Source of the DNA: Polynucleobacter sp. MWH-Braz-FAM2G
GTDB taxonomy: Bacteria > Pseudomonadota > Gammaproteobacteria > Burkholderiales > Burkholderiaceae
Reading direction: 5' to 3'
NCBI RefSeq assembly: GCF_018687635.1
Contig: NZ_CP061300.1
Location: 558,001-622,000 of the forward strand
Length of the DNA stretch: 64,000 nt
Below are positions 9,058-20,364 of this stretch, piece after piece. The notes below the pieces were generated by a model that saw nothing but the letters and a program-made list of their open reading frames with translations, searched no databases and was not told the origin of the DNA. The position numbers were made by a program, and so were the translations under genes. Every line of letters begins with the position of its first letter. Within the stretch, counting starts at the first letter, position 1.

Positions 9058-11463
9058 ATGTCCAACCAACAGCAACAAAATAGCAATATGGCAGACGCCT
9101 ACGTTTTACCATTTGAGCAACTTCGTATGACTGATGTTGAATCAGTTGGCGGTAAGAATGCCTCCCTTGGCGAAATGATTTCTCAGCTAGCGTCCACTGG
9201 AGTTCGTGTACCAACTGGTTTTGCTACTACTGCATTAGCCTTCCGTGATTTTCTAAAGCACAACAACCTCACTGAGCGAATTCAACAGCGTTTGGATGGC
9301 TTGAATATTGATGATGTGCGCGCATTGGCCGAGGCTGGTGCGGAGATTCGTAATTGGATAGAAACTGCGCCATTTCAGCCTAGGCTTGAAGAAGAAATTC
9401 GTAAAGCATTTGCGGTTTTGGATGATTCAGGCAAAGGATCTTTTGCGGTCCGTTCCTCGGCTACTGCTGAAGACTTGCCAGACGCTTCCTTTGCTGGTCA
9501 GCAAGAGACTTTTTTGAATGTCGAAGGTATTGAAGATGTTCTCAAGAAAATTCGCGAAGTGTTTGCTTCTTTATATAACGATCGCGCCATCTCCTACCGT
9601 GTTCATAAGGGCTTTGCCCATGCTGAAGTAGCTTTATCTGCTGGTATTCAGCGCATGGTTCGTTCCGATCTTGGCGCTGCAGGCGTGATGTTTACTCTAG
9701 ATACAGAGTCTGGATTTGAGGATGTTGTTTTCATTACATCAAGCTATGGCTTAGGCGAGACAGTTGTTCAAGGCGCCGTGAACCCAGACGAGTTTTATGT
9801 TTTCAAAACAACCTTGGCTCAAGGCAAAAAAGCGATTATTCGTCGCTCTTTAGGTTCCAAGTTAATTCAGATGCAATTTGCGCCGAAAGGTTCTGCTGAA
9901 AAAGTGCAGACCGTGGACGTATCTCCAGAAAAGCGGAATCGTTTCTCGTTGGAAGATGCTGACATTACTGAACTGGCTAAATATGCCATGATCATCGAGA
10001 AGCACTACGGTCGCCCAATGGACATTGAGTGGGGTAAAGACGGTCAAGATGGTCGTATTTATATTCTTCAGGCACGTCCTGAGACTGTAAAGAGTCAAGC
10101 TGCTGGACAAGTAGAGATGCGCTACAAGCTCAAAGGCAGTTCTAAAGTGCTGGCAAAAGGTCGCGCTATTGGTCAAAAGATTGGTGCTGGTCCAGTGCGC
10201 ATCATTCGCGATCCAAGTGAAATGGATCGTGTTCAGCCTGGTGATGTTTTGGTTGCTGATATGACTGATCCAAACTGGGAGCCGGTCATGAAGCGTGCTT
10301 CAGCCATTGTGACGAATCGCGGGGGGCGCACTTGTCACGCAGCGATTATTGCTCGTGAGCTTGGTGTACCTGCAGTGGTTGGTTGTGGCGATGCAACCGA
10401 GAATTTACAAGACGGCATGATGGTGACCGTTTCTTGTGCTGAAGGTGATGAAGGTCATATCTACGATGGATTGATCGAAACAGAAGTGACTGAAGTATCG
10501 CGTGGTGTATTGCCAGATATCCCAGTAAAAATCACCATGAATATCGGTAATCCTCAATTGGCATTTGATTTCTGCCAGATTCCAAATGCTGGCGTTGGCT
10601 TAGCTCGTCTAGAGTTCATTATTAATAACTACATTGGCGTGCACCCTCGCGCAGTATTGGAGTATCCAAACATTGATCCTGACCTCAAGCGTGCAGTAGA
10701 GAGTGTTGCTCGCGGCTACGCTAGCCCACGTCAGTTTTATGAAGATAAGTTGGTTGAGGGCGTTGCTACTATTGCGGCCGCTTTTTATCCAAAGCCTGTC
10801 ATCGTGCGCTTGTCAGACTTTAAGTCTAACGAATATAAGAAGTTGATCGGTGGATCGCGTTATGAGCCAGATGAGGAAAATCCAATGTTGGGATTCCGCG
10901 GTGCCTCACGCTATGTATCGGAAGATTTCGGCGAGGCATTTGCTCTAGAGTGCGCTGCAATGAAGCGTGTACGAGAAGATATGGGCTTAGACAATGTAGA
11001 AATCATGGTTCCATTTGTACGTACGATCAAGCAAGCTGAGCGTGTGATTGGCATGATGGAGAAGTTTGGCCTCAAGCGTGGCGTCAATGGCTTACGTTTG
11101 ATCATGATGTGCGAGATTCCTTCAAATGCCATTTTGGCTGATCAATTCTTAGAGTATTTCGATGGCTTCTCTATCGGCTCTAATGATATGACTCAGTTAA
11201 CTTTAGGTCTTGATCGTGACTCTGGTATGGAGCTATTGGCAATAGACTTCGACGAACGTGATCCATCAGTGGAATTTATGATTGCTCGCTCGATTGATGC
11301 TTGTCGTAAGCAAAATAAATACGTTGGTATTTGTGGTCAAGGACCTTCAGATCATCCAGACTTTGCCCGTTGGTTGGTCGAGAAGGGTATTACCTCTATC
11401 TCATTAAATCCTGATAGCGTAGTGACTACTTGGGAAATGTTGGGTAAGAATCTCAAAGCCTAA
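9058..11463 (+). CDS. ppsA: Phosphoenolpyruvate synthase
   Basis: The 801-residue enzyme converts pyruvate and ATP to PEP, AMP and phosphate, the entry to gluconeogenesis from C3 compounds. Domains in order: an ATP-grasp-like nucleotide-binding domain (about 20-350), the swivelling phosphohistidine domain with GGRTCHAAI (His427 is the phosphorylated residue), and the C-terminal PEP-binding barrel ending with the [11 protein letters not shown] motif (Cys759 as probable acid/base). Length fits E. coli PpsA (792). PpsR is encoded divergently. A strong terminator follows the stop codon. Confidence 0.97.
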   Translation: MSNQQQQNSNMADAYVLPFEQLRMTDVESVGGKNASLGEMISQLASTGVRVPTGFATTALAFRDFLKHNNLTERIQQRLDGLNIDDVRALAEAGAEIRNWIETAPFQPRLEEEIRKAFAVLDDSGKGSFAVRSSATAEDLPDASFAGQQETFLNVEGIEDVLKKIREVFASLYNDRAISYRVHKGFAHAEVALSAGIQRMVRSDLGAAGVMFTLDTESGFEDVVFITSSYGLGETVVQGAVNPDEFYVFKTTLAQGKKAIIRRSLGSKLIQMQFAPKGSAEKVQTVDVSPEKRNRFSLEDADITELAKYAMIIEKHYGRPMDIEWGKDGQDGRIYILQARPETVKSQAAGQVEMRYKLKGSSKVLAKGRAIGQKIGAGPVRIIRDPSEMDRVQPGDVLVADMTDPNWEPVMKRASAIVTNRGGRTCHAAIIARELGVPAVVGCGDATENLQDGMMVTVSCAEGDEGHIYDGLIETEVTEVSRGVLPDIPVKITMNIGNPQLAFDFCQIPNAGVGLARLEFIINNYIGVHPRAVLEYPNIDPDLKRAVESVARGYASPRQFYEDKLVEGVATIAAAFYPKPVIVRLSDFKSNEYKKLIGGSRYEPDEENPMLGFRGASRYVSEDFGEAFALECAAMKRVREDMGLDNVEIMVPFVRTIKQAERVIGMMEKFGLKRGVNGLRLIMMCEIPSNAILADQFLEYFDGFSIGSNDMTQLTLGLDRDSGMELLAIDFDERDPSVEFMIARSIDACRKQNKYVGICGQGPSDHPDFARWLVEKGITSISLNPDSVVTTWEMLGKNLKA

Positions 11464-11480
11464 ACATTCTTTAACGAACA

Positions 11481-11510
11481 AAAAAAGCCTAGATATTTCT
11501 AGGCTTTTTT
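11481..11510 (+). terminator. Rho-independent terminator of ppsA
   Basis: A perfect 13-bp inverted repeat (AAAAAAGCCTAGA / TCTAGGCTTTTTT) with the 4-base loop TATT ends in a T-run, 17 bases after the ppsA stop. The A-run on the left arm also gives a U-tract for the opposite strand, so it may serve the convergent minus-strand operon as well. Confidence 0.9.
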
Positions 11511-11544
11511 GTTTTTACTGAGGGGCGTTGATTATCTTGTAGAC

Positions 11545-12426
11545 CTACTTTTTCTTGGGCAGTGCCTTCTTGACCACCTTTTTCGCTAAGGTAGCTTTTT
11601 TGCTAACTGAAGACTTTACTGCTTTCGCTTTTGACGAAGGGGTATTAATCGGAACGCTACCCATTTTTTTGGCGGGAATGGAGATGTCACTTGATTTTTG
11701 AGTGCCACTCCAGCTTGGTTCGGCAATAGAGTTAAAGGCTTCACGCAGCTTCTCCCCCCATGATTGATGAATCATCGCAAAATAAGGATTTGCATCATCA
11801 AGGGTAACTAGTTTTGTAGCCTTTAAAGAATTTTTTTCATAAACCAGCATATCTAAAGGTAAACCAACCGAGATATTACTTTTTAATGTGGAATCCATCG
11901 AAATTAATGCGCACTTAGTTGCCAGATTAAGTGGAGTGGTGAAGTTAAGCACTCTATCTAAAATTGGCTTGCCGTACTTGGACTCTCCAATTTGGAAATA
12001 GCAAGTTTCAGGGGTGGATTCAATAAAGTTTCCGGCAGAATAAATATTGAATAGACGTGGCTTCTCACCTTTTACTTGACCGCCGAAAATCATATTGCAG
12101 TTAAAGTCGAGTCCGGCCTTCTCTAGGGCTGAATGATCTCGTTCATAAACTTGTTTAATTGCATCGCCTACAACAACCGCAGCTTCATATGAGTTTTTGG
12201 CTGTCCATAAGTTTCTGCCCTTGAGAGATTGACCTTGCAACAGAATTTCTTTAACAGACTGAGTGATGGCAAGATTACCAGCGCTCATGAGGGCAAAGAA
12301 GCGATCCTTATTCTGAAATAAGGTCATTTTTCTAAAAGTGCCAATTTGATCTACACCCGCATTTGTGCGAGTGTCAGACAAGAAAACAAGACCATCTTTA
12401 AGGCAAAGCCCAACACAATACGTCAT
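11545..12426 (-). CDS. Anbu-type proteasome-like peptidase with lysine-rich tail
   Basis: The 293-residue protein resembles the Anbu (ancestral beta-subunit) group of Ntn hydrolases related to HslV and 20S proteasome beta subunits. After removal of Met1 the N-terminus is Thr (MTYCVGLCL), the expected nucleophile, followed by the SDTRTNAG segment seen in this group. The core ends near residue 235. The last 60 residues are an added low-complexity tail rich in Lys, Ala, Ser and Val, resembling histone-H1-like tails. It is the last gene of a four-gene minus-strand operon. AGAGGG lies 9 bases before the ATG. Its substrate is unknown. Confidence 0.85.
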   Translation of the reverse strand: MTYCVGLCLKDGLVFLSDTRTNAGVDQIGTFRKMTLFQNKDRFFALMSAGNLAITQSVKEILLQGQSLKGRNLWTAKNSYEAAVVVGDAIKQVYERDHSALEKAGLDFNCNMIFGGQVKGEKPRLFNIYSAGNFIESTPETCYFQIGESKYGKPILDRVLNFTTPLNLATKCALISMDSTLKSNISVGLPLDMLVYEKNSLKATKLVTLDDANPYFAMIHQSWGEKLREAFNSIAEPSWSGTQKSSDISIPAKKMGSVPINTPSSKAKAVKSSVSKKATLAKKVVKKALPKKK

Positions 12427-12482
12427 ACATTGACCCTCTTAATAATTTCTTGGAATTATCCCTTAATTATCCAAGAGGGTTG

Positions 12483-13280
12483 CTATGGCAACTGTTGAAT
12501 GGAGATATTTGCGGTGAGTTCTTCGCCACCACCGCCTGAGCGAACACCCTTCACGGGCGCCGCTGAGTAATAGTCTCGACCAATGGCTAAACGAATGTGA
12601 CTAGAATCAATTAAGCGGGCATGAGTAATGTCGACACTTGTCCAAATTCCTTTGTCAATATCACTACAAAAATCAATCCAAGCATGGCTAGCAAGGTTAG
12701 GTGATTCTTCAGCAAAAAAATACCCGCTCACATAACGTGCAGGGATTCCTGTTGCCCGACATAAGCTCAGCATGATATGAGCATGATCTTGGCAAACGCC
12801 AGATTTCATGGCGAACGATTGTGCTGCTGTAGTGGCAAAGTTCGTTTTTCCGGGAGAGTAAACAATCAAGCCTTGGATTGCTTCAGCGAGTTTAAGAACC
12901 TGATCAACTGAATTTTTCTTAGGCAGACTATAAGAGAAGTAATCGAGCATCTCTTCTGTTGGCTCAGTCAGATTGGTTTGTTGCAAAAGGTAGTAGGGTG
13001 AAACTGCTTTGGAATCATCAATGAACTCAAAAGCATCTTGTGTATGTACTTCGCCTTCAGCCTCAATCATCATCGAGGTATAAGGGCTTTCTTGCACAAA
13101 CACACTGCATGTATTGCCAAATGTATCTATGGAGCTTGATGATTTTATGGGAGTGCTAATTCTCCACTTGTCGACTTGCTGGCCTGCAGTTGTTGGTGGT
13201 GTTAGGCGCAGTTCTTGGATGGAATACCGTACTGGAGTTTCATAGCGGTATTCAGTGCGGTGGCGAATTTTAAGATGCAT
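12483..13280 (-). CDS. Transglutaminase-like cysteine peptidase
   Basis: The 265-residue protein has the N-terminal beta domain of bacterial transglutaminase-like proteins (HRTEYRYETPVRYS opening) and a papain-like core. The catalytic triad is visible as Cys163 in SGVCQDHAH, His199 in SHAWID and Asp217 in WTSVDITH. Such proteins are usually peptidases or amidases rather than crosslinkers. No signal peptide is seen, so it should act in the cytoplasm. It lies between the alpha-E gene (16 bp upstream) and the Anbu gene (56 bp downstream). Confidence 0.88.
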   Translation of the reverse strand: MHLKIRHRTEYRYETPVRYSIQELRLTPPTTAGQQVDKWRISTPIKSSSSIDTFGNTCSVFVQESPYTSMMIEAEGEVHTQDAFEFIDDSKAVSPYYLLQQTNLTEPTEEMLDYFSYSLPKKNSVDQVLKLAEAIQGLIVYSPGKTNFATTAAQSFAMKSGVCQDHAHIMLSLCRATGIPARYVSGYFFAEESPNLASHAWIDFCSDIDKGIWTSVDITHARLIDSSHIRLAIGRDYYSAAPVKGVRSGGGGEELTANISIQQLP

Positions 13281-13296
13281 ATAGTCTTCGTGATTC

Positions 13297-14274
13297 TTAG
13301 GCGACAGCTAATGGAATGAGGTAAGCGTTACTGAACTCATCAGCTATGTGGTTGATGCGCTCTAGGAAGGTCTTAATAAACTCTTCAAGACCTTGCTCGA
13401 ATACCTCATTAATATCTGAATAATCTAGACTGGCCTTAAGCTTCCCAAGTAAACGCTCGATTTCTTTTGATTGCTGATTCTTCACTTCGGAAATCAGAGG
13501 AATGAGTTCATTGATACAACAGACTAATGAGCGCGGCATTTGCTTGTTGAAGATCAGAAGTTCCGCTACTTGTTTGGGTGTTACCTGATCAGAGTAAATT
13601 TGACGGTAAATCTCAAAGGCGGACACGGAGCGGAGTAAGGCAGCCCAGTGATAGAAATCAAAAAATTCTCCATCTGTACCGTCTTCAGAAGATTTCTGGG
13701 CGCCCAGAACCTTGAGAGCATCTTGATCTTCGTATTTAGTCTCCAAAATGCGGGCAGTATTATCAGCGCGCTCTAGCAAGGTTCCCACATTAATGAAGTA
13801 GAAAGCCTCGTTCTTAAGCATGGTGCCATAGAAGACGCCTCTAAATAAATGACAACGATGCTTGACCCATTCAAGTAAACGACTAGGATCGGCTTGATGT
13901 CTTGCTTCTAGGATGCGTTGCAGCTCTAGCCAAGTGGTATTTTGAGTTTCCCAAACCTCGGAGGTGATCTTCCCGCGAATGACACGAGCATTTTCACGCG
14001 CAGCAAACAAGCAAGAAACAATGCTTGAAGGATTGCTAGTTTCATAGATCATGAAGTCCAAAACGTTTTCACGATTGATCACATCATATTTGCTTAGGAA
14101 AGCATCTTCCAGCTTCGAAATCGTGAGTAGCTTTTTCCAACTTTGCTCTAAAAATTCAGCGGGTTGTGGAAGTAGGGAGGTTTGATGATTTACATCCAAC
14201 ATGCGGGCAGTGTTCTCTGCACGTTCGGTGTAACGGGCCATCCAATAAAGACAATCAGCGGTACGACTTAACAT
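13297..14274 (-). CDS. Alpha-E domain protein (DUF403)
   Basis: The 325-residue, mostly helical protein begins with MLSRTADCLYWMARYTERAENTARML, whose repeated Glu/Arg helix is the mark of the alpha-E family. A second similar segment, LLERADNTARILE, lies near residue 165. No catalytic function is known for the family. Comparative genomics has linked it with circularly permuted ATP-grasp proteins and transglutaminase-like peptidases in predicted peptide-synthesis systems. It is the second gene of the operon, 26 bp after the ATP-grasp gene. Confidence 0.88.
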   Translation of the reverse strand: MLSRTADCLYWMARYTERAENTARMLDVNHQTSLLPQPAEFLEQSWKKLLTISKLEDAFLSKYDVINRENVLDFMIYETSNPSSIVSCLFAARENARVIRGKITSEVWETQNTTWLELQRILEARHQADPSRLLEWVKHRCHLFRGVFYGTMLKNEAFYFINVGTLLERADNTARILETKYEDQDALKVLGAQKSSEDGTDGEFFDFYHWAALLRSVSAFEIYRQIYSDQVTPKQVAELLIFNKQMPRSLVCCINELIPLISEVKNQQSKEIERLLGKLKASLDYSDINEVFEQGLEEFIKTFLERINHIADEFSNAYLIPLAVA

Positions 14275-14300
14275 TTTTTGTGGTTCCTCTTACTCTTCTC

Positions 14301-15713
14301 TCACTCTTCCAGTACCCAGGTGTCTTTAGTTCCACCACCTTGGGAGGAGTTCACTACTAAGGAGCCTTCTTTAAGTGCAACTCTAGTTAGTCCACCAGGC
14401 ACCATCTTGATGGTTTTTCCAGAGAGCACAAATGGTCTTAAGTCGATATGTCTAGGAGCAACACCTGACTCTACAAAGGTAGGGCATGTAGAGAGAGCCA
14501 AAGTGGGTTGAGCAATATATTTATCTGGATTGGCAATGAGATGAGCTCTAAATTCTTCAACCTCTGCTTTGGTAGATGCTGGGCCAACCAGCATGCCATA
14601 GCCACCAGCTCCATGCGTTAACTTGACTACCAATTTATCTAGATTGGCCAATGTGTAAGCTAGGTCATCTGGCTTGCGGCACTGGAATGTAGGAACGTTA
14701 TTCAGAATAGGTTTTTCGCCAAGATAAAACTCGATCATCTCGGGCACATATGGATAGATTGACTTGTCATCGGCAATACCAGTACCAATTGCATTTGCTA
14801 GAGTGACGTTACCAGCGCGATGTGCTGATAAAAGTCCTGCTACACCTAATGTTGAATCTGAGCGGAATGCTAGGGGATCCAAGAAATCATCATCAACACG
14901 GCGATAGATTACGTCTACTCGCTCAGGGCCTTGAGTAGTGCGCATAAAGACTTGCTCATTTTTTACAAACAAGTCCTTGCCTTCGACTAACTCAACTCCC
15001 ATTTGTTGGGCTAAATAGCTATGCTCAAAGTAGGCGGAGTTATACATGCCTGGGGTGAGGACGACTACATTTGGTTTTTTTACATCATCGGGCTTAACCG
15101 ACTTGAGACACTCGAGCAAAAGATCTGGGTAGTGTTCTACAGGAGCGACGCGGTATTTTTGGAAAAGATCCGGGAAGAGTCGCATCATCATCTTACGGTC
15201 TTCAACCATGTAAGACACGCCAGAGGGAACGCGTAGGTTGTCTTCTAATACGTAGAACTCGCCTTCACCTGCGCGAACAATATCAATACCTGCAATCTGT
15301 GCATAAATGTCGCGCGGCACGCTTACATTGCGCATCTCAGGCCGATATTGCGCATTGTTATAAATTTGTTCAGCAGGTACGATTCCCGCTTTAATGATTT
15401 CTTCATCGTGATAGACGTCATAGATGAAGCGGTTAAGTGCTTTTACTCGTTGGCGCAGTCCAGCCTCGAGCTGTTCCCATTCTTTAGCTGTAAATATTCG
15501 GGGTACCTGGTCAAAAGGGATTGTCCTTTCTGACCCTAGGTCGTCTCCGTAGACGGCGAAGGTAATGCCAACCCGTCTAAAGATGAGATCAGCTTCAGCA
15601 CGCTTGAGACCCATTAAGGTGTCGCTTTGCTGCTTTAACCAATTGTGGAAGATTTGGTAGTGTGGACGCGCTTTGCCTGCGGCGTCGAGCATTTCGTCAA
15701 AAGGCAATTTCAT
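14301..15713 (-). CDS. Circularly permuted ATP-grasp type 2 protein
   Basis: The 470-residue protein has the family motif EDNLRVPSGVSYM in its first half and the ATP-grasp-like LTHGAGGYGMLVGP segment near residue 375, consistent with permuted ATP-grasp domains. Members are predicted to form amide bonds between amino acids or to a peptide, but no product has been firmly assigned. It is the first gene of the minus-strand operon with alpha-E, transglutaminase-like and Anbu genes. The 133-bp region upstream carries an NtrC-like dyad. The length matches relatives (about 470-490). Confidence 0.88.
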   Translation of the reverse strand: MKLPFDEMLDAAGKARPHYQIFHNWLKQQSDTLMGLKRAEADLIFRRVGITFAVYGDDLGSERTIPFDQVPRIFTAKEWEQLEAGLRQRVKALNRFIYDVYHDEEIIKAGIVPAEQIYNNAQYRPEMRNVSVPRDIYAQIAGIDIVRAGEGEFYVLEDNLRVPSGVSYMVEDRKMMMRLFPDLFQKYRVAPVEHYPDLLLECLKSVKPDDVKKPNVVVLTPGMYNSAYFEHSYLAQQMGVELVEGKDLFVKNEQVFMRTTQGPERVDVIYRRVDDDFLDPLAFRSDSTLGVAGLLSAHRAGNVTLANAIGTGIADDKSIYPYVPEMIEFYLGEKPILNNVPTFQCRKPDDLAYTLANLDKLVVKLTHGAGGYGMLVGPASTKAEVEEFRAHLIANPDKYIAQPTLALSTCPTFVESGVAPRHIDLRPFVLSGKTIKMVPGGLTRVALKEGSLVVNSSQGGGTKDTWVLEE

Positions 15714-15766
15714 AGTTACAAAACTAATGCCTTTTATAAGTATTAGGTAGGGGATTTTGAAGCGGC

Positions 15767-15795
15767 TTGGTGCTATATTGCACCATTAAAGTGCA
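15767..15795 (-). promoter_or_regulatory. NtrC-like binding dyad upstream of the ATP-grasp/Anbu operon
   Basis: Read on the minus strand, TGCACTTTAATGGTGCA (15795-15779) fits the NtrC enhancer pattern TGCACY-N5-GGTGCA. It shares its GGTGC/GCACC arm with a second dyad, TGGTGC-TATATT-GCACCA (15768-15785). A third GGTGC half-site is at 15842-15846. The dyads lie 66-82 and 55-72 bases before the ATP-grasp start. No exact -24/-12 sigma-54 promoter (GG-N10-GC) was found between them and the gene; the closest has a spacing one base short. The assignment is pattern matching by eye. Confidence 0.5.
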
Positions 15796-15846
15796 TAAAT
15801 ACTAAATTTCTAGCTTTTAGGGCTGTCCAAGCAAGTTTTTTGGTGC

Positions 15847-16299
15847 TTAAGCGTTTAAATCACCTCGAGCGATACGTCCCTTTTGTACTTCCCATTCACG
15901 CTCTTTGGTAGCGGCACGCTTGTCATGCTGCTTTTTGCCTCTAGCAAGCCCGATTTCGCATTTCACATTCCCCTTTGAGAAGTGGAGGTTCAGTGGGACT
16001 AGTGTGTAGCCCTTTTGCTCTACCTTCCCAATGAGTTTGCGGATTTCAATGGCGTTAAGCAGAAGCTTTCGAGTGCGGGTACTGTCGGGAACAATATGAG
16101 TGGAAGCTGATAGCAGGGGGGTAATATGGCAACCGATTAAAAATAGCTCCGCCTTGCGAATGACTACATACGCTTCTTTAATATGCACACGACCTGCTCG
16201 AATGGCTTTTACCTCCCAGCCTTCCAAAACAAGTCCAGCTTCAAAGCGCTCCTCGATAAAATAATCAAAGAAGGCTTTTTTGTTATCGACGATACTCAT
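15847..16299 (-). CDS. smpB: SsrA-binding protein SmpB
   Basis: The 150-residue protein binds tmRNA and brings it to stalled ribosomes for trans-translation. The N-terminus has the family segments [26 protein letters not shown] and the C-terminus is the basic tail rich in Lys and Arg ([16 protein letters not shown]) that enters the mRNA channel. Length is standard. It is divergent from ratA with only 25 bp between the starts. This smpB/ratA arrangement is common in proteobacteria. The tmRNA gene itself is not in this window. Confidence 0.96.
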   Translation of the reverse strand: MSIVDNKKAFFDYFIEERFEAGLVLEGWEVKAIRAGRVHIKEAYVVIRKAELFLIGCHITPLLSASTHIVPDSTRTRKLLLNAIEIRKLIGKVEQKGYTLVPLNLHFSKGNVKCEIGLARGKKQHDKRAATKEREWEVQKGRIARGDLNA

Positions 16300-16324
16300 A
16301 TTTATTTAGCTCTCAAGAACGATT

Positions 16325-16756
16325 ATGGCAGACGTCTACAAGACCGTTTTAATTGGCCAGTCAGCCGACCGTATGTATGGCTTGGTTACTGATGTCGCCC
16401 GTTACCCTGAGTTTTTGCCTTGGTGTGGCGGGGTGGAAATTTTTGAGCAAACTGAGACAGTCCTTGATGCCAAAATCAATATTCACTTTAAAGGGATTAC
16501 GCAGTATTTTCACACTCGTAACGTGAATCATCGTCCAGAGACTATTGATATGGTTTTTGTCGATGGTCCTTTTAAGCATTTTTCGGGGCAGTGGAACTTC
16601 ATACCCTTGCGAGAAGACGCCTGTAAGGTGGAGTTCAAGCTTCACTGGGAGTTCAAGAGTGTCATCCTCGATAAGATTATTGGTCCTGTTTTTGGCCATA
16701 TAGCCGGCACCTTTGTGGATTGTTTTGTAAAGCGTGCAGAGGAGTTGTATGGCTGA
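16325..16756 (+). CDS. ratA: RatA / COQ10-type START-domain protein
   Basis: The 143-residue protein belongs to the polyketide-cyclase/START-like group, with the N-terminal YGLVTDVARYPEFLPWCGGVEI motif typical of RatA and mitochondrial COQ10. E. coli RatA was described as a toxin that blocks 70S ribosome association, while the eukaryotic relatives bind ubiquinone, so the true role in this organism may be quinone handling. The last 8 bases overlap the RnfH-family gene, so the two are probably translated together. Confidence 0.9.
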   Translation: MADVYKTVLIGQSADRMYGLVTDVARYPEFLPWCGGVEIFEQTETVLDAKINIHFKGITQYFHTRNVNHRPETIDMVFVDGPFKHFSGQWNFIPLREDACKVEFKLHWEFKSVILDKIIGPVFGHIAGTFVDCFVKRAEELYG

Positions 16757-17099
16757 GCGCACGCTTGATTTGCTGCTCTGTGATGCGCGACAAGGTCAAC
16801 CCGTTTTAAGGCCCTTTCAGCTCATTATTAGTGGTGATGAGACCCCAACGATTGGATTGGCGCTGATCCAAGCTGGGATTGCCGCAAGTCCAGACGACCC
16901 TGCTCTAGCCAGAAAGGGGTGCTATGGAGTCTTTGGCAAGCGTAAGGAGTGGGATAGCCCTATCTATCCTGGAGATCGCTTGGAGCTTTACTCTCCTTTG
17001 TTAATTGACCCCAAGATGGTACGCCGCAAAAAGGCCAATCAGAACCAGGATGCCAAATTCCAGGCTGCCGCAGCTAAAAGAAAGGCTAGGAGGCTATAA
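16749..17099 (+). CDS. rnfH: RnfH/RatB family ubiquitin-like-fold protein
   Basis: The 116-residue protein fits the RnfH (UPF0125) family: the SDDPALARKGCYGVFGK and YPGDRLELYSPLLIDPK segments are characteristic, followed by a basic C-terminal tail. The family has a beta-grasp fold and no settled function; it is usually found beside ratA. The ATG at 16749 gives the family N-terminus MAERTLD and overlaps the ratA end by 8 bp. An in-frame GTG at 16734 is further inside ratA and less likely. Confidence 0.87.
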   Translation: MAERTLDLLLCDARQGQPVLRPFQLIISGDETPTIGLALIQAGIAASPDDPALARKGCYGVFGKRKEWDSPIYPGDRLELYSPLLIDPKMVRRKKANQNQDAKFQAAAAKRKARRL

Positions 17100-17116
17100 T
17101 CTGTTTTTGCGACTAG

Positions 17117-18589
<1,473 letters not shown>

Positions 18590-18613
18590 GACTTAAAAAA
18601 GATTGCTTTATTC

Positions 18614-20221
18614 GTGCACGACAAAATACTGATTCTCGACTTTGGTTCACAGGTAACTCAACTTATTGCTCGGCGCGTACGCGATGGACGGGTGTATTCG
18701 GAGATTCATCCATATGATTGCGATCCCGAATTCATCCGCAAGTTCATTCAAGAGCAAGGTGGCAAAGGCATCATTCTTTCTGGTGGCCCTAGCTCTGTAA
18801 CCGAGGAAGGAAGTCCACGCGCACCCCAAATAGTTTTTGAACTGGGTGTACCAGTGTTGGGGATTTGTTATGGCATGCAAACCATGGCTACCCAATTAGG
18901 TGGTGCGGTTGCATCAGCAGAGTCCTTGGGTAAAGCGCGTGAGTTTGGCTATTCTGAAGTGCGAGCTCATGGTCACACCAATTTACTCAAAGGTATTCAG
19001 GATTTCTCCACTAGTGAGGGGCATGGCATCCTCAAGGTATGGATGAGTCATGGGGATTCAGTCACTACACTGCCACCATCATTTAAGTTGATGGCCTCAA
19101 CTGAGTCTTGTCCGATTGCTGGCATGGCTGATGAAGAGCGCCGTTTTTATGCGTTTCAATTTCATCCAGAAGTTACTCATACTATCCAAGGTACAGCAAT
19201 TATTAATCGTTTTGTACATGAGATTTGCCATTGCAAACCTGATTGGGTAATGGGTGATTACATCGCTGAAGCTGTAGAAAATATTCGCAAGCAAGTAGGT
19301 GATGAAGAGGTTATTTTGGGTCTGTCAGGTGGAGTGGATTCCAGTGTGGCAGCAGCGTTGATTCATCGCGCTATAGGTGATCAACTCACTTGTGTGTTTG
19401 TTGATCACGGACTTCTTCGTTTAAATGAAGGCGACATGGTAATGGAAATGTTTGCGCGCAACCTAGGTGTGAAGGTAATCCGCGTTGACGCTAAAGATAC
19501 CTTTATGGGTGAGTTAGTTGGCGTTACTGATCCAGAAGCAAAACGCAAAATCATTGGTAAAGAATTTGTTGAAATCTTCCAAACAGAATCTGGAAAAATT
19601 AAGAATGCAAAATGGCTTGCACAAGGAACTATCTATCCTGATGTGATCGAGTCCGCTGGTAAAGGCAAGAAGGGTGCGCATACTATTAAGAGTCACCATA
19701 ATGTTGGTGGCTTACCTGAAGATATGCATCTCAAATTACTTGAGCCATTACGTGAATTATTCAAAGATGAAGTGCGTGAACTAGGTGTTGCATTAGGCTT
19801 GCCGCGCGAAATGGTTTACCGTCATCCCTTCCCAGGCCCTGGTCTAGGCGTGCGAATTTTGGGTGAAGTCAAAGCAGAATTTGCAAGCTTATTGCAACGA
19901 GCAGATGCAATATTTATTGAAGAGTTGCGCAATACGATTGATGAAGTTAGTCAAAAATCATGGTATGACCTCACCAGTCAAGCTTTCGCAGTATTCTTAC
20001 CAGTAAAGTCTGTTGGTGTCATGGGCGATGGTAGAACATATGAATATGTTGTTGCGCTAAGAGCAGTGCAAACCCAAGACTTTATGACAGCGCATTGGGC
20101 TCATTTGCCACATGAGTTGCTTGGTAAAGTTTCTAACCGCATCATTAATGAGGTGCGTGGCATCAATCGTGTTGTTTATGACATCAGCGGAAAACCGCCG
20201 GCAACGATCGAGTGGGAATAA
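18614..20221 (+). CDS. guaA: GMP synthase (glutamine-hydrolysing)
   Basis: The 535-residue enzyme aminates XMP to GMP using glutamine and ATP. The N-terminal class I amidotransferase domain shows Cys85 in GICYGMQ and the FHPEV motif for the His/Glu of the triad. The ATP-pyrophosphatase domain starts near residue 210 with [13 protein letters not shown], and the dimerisation domain ends in the usual PPATIEWE. The start is GTG at 18614 ([13 protein letters not shown]). It follows guaB by 24 bp. Confidence 0.98.
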   Translation: MHDKILILDFGSQVTQLIARRVRDGRVYSEIHPYDCDPEFIRKFIQEQGGKGIILSGGPSSVTEEGSPRAPQIVFELGVPVLGICYGMQTMATQLGGAVASAESLGKAREFGYSEVRAHGHTNLLKGIQDFSTSEGHGILKVWMSHGDSVTTLPPSFKLMASTESCPIAGMADEERRFYAFQFHPEVTHTIQGTAIINRFVHEICHCKPDWVMGDYIAEAVENIRKQVGDEEVILGLSGGVDSSVAAALIHRAIGDQLTCVFVDHGLLRLNEGDMVMEMFARNLGVKVIRVDAKDTFMGELVGVTDPEAKRKIIGKEFVEIFQTESGKIKNAKWLAQGTIYPDVIESAGKGKKGAHTIKSHHNVGGLPEDMHLKLLEPLRELFKDEVRELGVALGLPREMVYRHPFPGPGLGVRILGEVKAEFASLLQRADAIFIEELRNTIDEVSQKSWYDLTSQAFAVFLPVKSVGVMGDGRTYEYVVALRAVQTQDFMTAHWAHLPHELLGKVSNRIINEVRGINRVVYDISGKPPATIEWE

Positions 20222-20257
20222 GAGCTCACACCAATTCCTTTGGTGTATCCATAGCTC
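20222..20257 (+). other. Two-tier hairpin after guaA
   Basis: Immediately after the guaA stop lie a 5-bp outer repeat (GAGCT/AGCTC) and a perfect 7-bp inner stem ACACCAA/TTGGTGT with a 5-base loop. There is no T-run after it, so it is not a classical intrinsic terminator. It may mark the 3' end of the guaBA transcript or be chance. Confidence 0.35.
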
Positions 20258-20364
20258 AATAAAGTAGGTATAGTAATTCGCTATTGCTGTAGGCTTAAGG
20301 TGTAAAACATTCACCTGAAAATTCTAAATAAAAGATATGCCAATTTCATCTTACGGAGAAATTC

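Noticed and set aside
15714..15846. tmRNA gene next to smpB
   Set aside because: The 133-bp gap is too short for tmRNA and lacks the tRNA-like ends; it holds the dyads described.
16361..16762. 133-codon minus-strand frame over ratA
   Set aside because: Antisense to a conserved gene and no family features.
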